From NCBI GenBank assembly GCA_020161145.1, contig JAIUPQ010000004.1, positions 124,001-188,000 of the forward strand: DNA of 64,000 nucleotides, given 5' to 3'. Below the pieces are notes generated by a model, which was given only the letters and a program-made list of their open reading frames with translations, ran no database searches and was not told where the DNA came from. Source of the DNA: Pseudomonadota bacterium. Lineage in GTDB: Bacteria; Pseudomonadota; Gammaproteobacteria; Burkholderiales; Burkholderiaceae_C. This document shows positions 62,154 through 64,000 of the stretch, piece by piece; position 1 is the first letter of the stretch, and each line of letters starts with the position of its first letter. Made by a program: the position numbers and the translations under genes.

Positions 62154-63415
62154 ACGCCGCCCCGCTGCGGCCCCACCCAGATCGCCCGGAAGTCGTTGAC
62201 GTTGGTGAACGTGGGCGCGCCGGGCAGCAGGTCGCCCAGCGCGGCAAACAAGCGGTGGGCGTCGTGGCGGGCCAGGTGGTCGGCCGCATCCAGCCCCAGC
62301 GCGCGGGCGCGGGCCAAGGTGGTGGGTGTGATGACAGCGCCGGCGCCACTGGCGTGACCGTCGATGCCGTCGGTGTCGGCCGCCAGCGCCCAGATGTGCG
62401 GTGCGCCGCCCAGCGCCAGGGCCAGCGCCAGCAGGTATTCGGTGTTGCGTCCGCCGTGGCCGCCGGTCTCGCCGCCGCGCAGCGTCACCGTGGTTTCACC
62501 ACCCGACAGCAGCAGCACGGGCGTGCGCTGGGCCAGCGCCAGCGCGGCATGGGCGCGGCCCAGTTCGCGCGCCTCGCCTTCCAGGGCGTCGCCCAGCACC
62601 CGGACCGTCGCGCCCCAGGTGCGCGCCAGCTCGGCACTGGCGGCCAGCGCGTCGGCGGCGCGGGCCAGCACGTGGACGCGGTGGCCGGCAAACACGGGGT
62701 CGCCTGGCTTGGGCGTCTCGCTGAGCGCGGCCGGTACGGCCAGGCCCAGGCCCGTGAGCACGGCGGCCGCATCGGCTACGGTGCTGGGGTCGGGCAGCGT
62801 GGGTCCGCTGGCAATGGCCTCGGGCGCGTCGCCCGGCACGTCGCTGACCAGCAGCGTGCACACCGGTGCGGGCGCACAGGCCAGCGCCAGCCGCCCGCCC
62901 TTGACGGCCGACAGGTGTTTGCGCACCACATTCATCTGCGCAATGGGCGCGCCGCTGCGCAGCAAGGTCGTGTTCAAGGCCTGCTTGTCGGCCAGACTGA
63001 AGCCGGGCGCGGGGGCGGACAGCAGCGCCGAGCCCCCACCCGAGATCAGCGCGATGACCCGATCGTCGGCCGTGAGCCGCTGCGCGGCGGTCTGCGCCAG
63101 CAGCGCCTGGGTGGCCGCCGCGCCGGCCGCATCAGGCACCGGGTGCGCGCCCTGGCGGATGGCAATGCGGCCCTGGCCCGCACCCGGCGGCAGCGGGCCG
63201 TGCGGGGCGATGACCAGGCCAGCCAGCGGTGCGTCCGCCGGCCAGGCGGCCTCCAGCGCCAGCGCCATGGCGGCGCTGGCCTTGCCGGCGCCCACGACCC
63301 AGGTGCGGCCGGCCGGTGGCGGCAGCAGCTGCGCCGCCAGCCCATGGGCCGGCTGGGCCCGCGCAACGGCGGTGGCGTAGAGGGCGCGCAAGGCGGCGGG
63401 CGGGCTTGACAGCAT
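62150..63415 (-). CDS. Glycerate 2-kinase (MOFRL family)
   Basis: This 421-residue protein belongs to the GckA/TtuD family of type-2 glycerate kinases, which make 2-phosphoglycerate from glycerate. The conserved features are GAGKASAAMA (near 43), ISGGGSALLSAP (near 123), and the C-terminal MOFRL domain with GGRNTEYLLALALAL and AADTDGIDG. Glyoxylate from GlcDEF could reach this enzyme through tartronate semialdehyde. The stop codon shares bases with the convergent hom stop (CTAA). Confidence 0.9.
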   Translation of the reverse strand: MLSSPPAALRALYATAVARAQPAHGLAAQLLPPPAGRTWVVGAGKASAAMALALEAAWPADAPLAGLVIAPHGPLPPGAGQGRIAIRQGAHPVPDAAGAAATQALLAQTAAQRLTADDRVIALISGGGSALLSAPAPGFSLADKQALNTTLLRSGAPIAQMNVVRKHLSAVKGGRLALACAPAPVCTLLVSDVPGDAPEAIASGPTLPDPSTVADAAAVLTGLGLAVPAALSETPKPGDPVFAGHRVHVLARAADALAASAELARTWGATVRVLGDALEGEARELGRAHAALALAQRTPVLLLSGGETTVTLRGGETGGHGGRNTEYLLALALALGGAPHIWALAADTDGIDGHASGAGAVITPTTLARARALGLDAADHLARHDAHRLFAALGDLLPGAPTFTNVNDFRAIWVGPQRGGV

Positions 63416-63447
63416 TGCTACGATCGACGGGCAACACAAGGGCTCAC

Positions 63448-64000
63448 ATGATATTGACGTACATCGTCGCCGCCACGCTGGTTTCGGGCACGCTCTCGGT
63501 GCTGCTCGCGGCCACGCTGACGGCGCCCGTGCTGGGGCGGCTGGTCAAGCATCTGGTCAGCCTGTCCACGGGCGTGCTGCTGGCCACGGCGCTGCTGCAC
63601 ATGCTGCCCGAGGCGTTCGAGTTGCACACGGCCGAGCCCTCGGCGCTGTTTGGCATGCTGCTGGCCGGCATCCTGTTTTTCTTCCTGCTGGAGAAGGCCG
63701 AGCTGTACCGCCACACGCACCACCACGAGGGCGATGGGCACCACCACCACCACCATTTCGACGTCGAGCAGGCGGGGCGCGGGGGCATGGTCGTGCTGGT
63801 GGGCGACAGCATCCACAACTTCTGCGACGGCGTCATCATCGCCGGCGCCTTTCTGGTCAGCCCCGAGCTGGGCCTGACCACGGCCGTGGCCATCCTGCTG
63901 CACGAAATTCCGCAAGAAGTGGGCGACACGCTGGTGCTGGTCAGCGCCGGTTTTTCGCTCAAGCGGGCGCTGGCCTACAACGCGCTGTCGGGGCTGGCGG
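63448..64000 (+). CDS. ZIP-family metal transporter (3' end outside window)
   Basis: The frame is open from an ATG at 63448 to the end of the window (184 residues). The N-terminal membrane segment (LTYIVAATLVSG) is followed by further helices, a histidine-rich cytoplasmic loop (HTHHHEGDGHHHHHHF), and the ZIP metal-site motifs HNFCDGVIIAGAF and HEIPQEVGD. It is predicted to import zinc or another divalent metal. The downstream part of the gene is not in the window. Confidence 0.93.
   Translation, partial: MILTYIVAATLVSGTLSVLLAATLTAPVLGRLVKHLVSLSTGVLLATALLHMLPEAFELHTAEPSALFGMLLAGILFFFLLEKAELYRHTHHHEGDGHHHHHHFDVEQAGRGGMVVLVGDSIHNFCDGVIIAGAFLVSPELGLTTAVAILLHEIPQEVGDTLVLVSAGFSLKRALAYNALSGLA

Overview
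The window is a dense, very GC-rich chromosomal segment of a betaproteobacterium, most likely a member of the Comamonadaceae (order Burkholderiales). The reasons are the gene set and order (gltBD followed by mlaFEDACB, a complete mraZ-to-ftsZ cluster, glcDEF, lolCD-tatD), two polyhydroxyalkanoate-linked proteins, the strong G/C bias at third codon positions, and a family of hairpin-rich intergenic repeats of a type I associate with this family. No rRNA, tRNA, transposase, integrase or CRISPR array was seen. About 94% of the bases are coding and many neighbouring genes overlap by exactly 4 nt.

Layout: 2-5481 gltB (5' end outside the window) and gltD, ammonia assimilation. 5560-9647 mlaF-E-D-A-C-B, outer-membrane phospholipid transport, with two hairpin repeats inside the operon. 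9696-12256 tal and pgi. 12245-13808 (minus) a DJ-1/PfpI-AraC regulator and a cysteine hydrolase. 13920-15128 (minus) an M20 amidohydrolase, divergent from 15174-18543, an orphan molybdopterin oxidoreductase, a zinc-peptidase lipoprotein and a PHA-system protein. 18566-19599 a Xre-RES toxin-antitoxin pair with its own palindromic promoter. 19562-23964 (minus) phaM-like gene and glcDEF. 24073-25969 a DUF3108 protein and a tandem universal stress protein. 26108-27046 (minus) rpoH behind a perfect CIRCE element.

27261-45554 is the division and cell wall (dcw) cluster: mraZ, rsmH, ftsL, ftsI, murE, murF, mraY, murD, ftsW, murG, murC, ddl, ftsQ, ftsA, ftsZ. It departs from the textbook order in two ways. 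A PD-(D/E)xK nuclease of the DUF1016/YhcG family lies between ftsW and murG, joined to both by ATGA overlaps. A 66-nt module that reads as a 21-codon ORF occurs twice, just before murF and just before murG, and supplies the ribosome binding site of each.

After ftsZ comes a 302-bp non-coding island of stacked hairpins, then (minus) DUF2062, recJ and an RpfE-type gene, then (plus) a chemoreceptor, lolC, lolD and tatD. 53499-56814 (minus) holds ldcA, tadA, a second hairpin island, moaA and an NlpC/P60 peptidase. 56889-59524 (minus) holds PIN-PhoH, a Bcp-type peroxiredoxin and a Mth938-like protein. 59595-62153 holds an AlaA-like aminotransferase and hom. 62150-63415 (minus) is a glycerate 2-kinase, and a ZIP metal transporter runs off the right end.

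Most of the window is ordinary housekeeping. The points most worth a second look are the nuclease and the duplicated module inside the dcw operon, the CIRCE site on the rpoH promoter, the four 10-bp-spaced MraZ-type repeats that run into the mraZ start codon, the palindromic Xre-RES promoter, and the two multi-hairpin islands.
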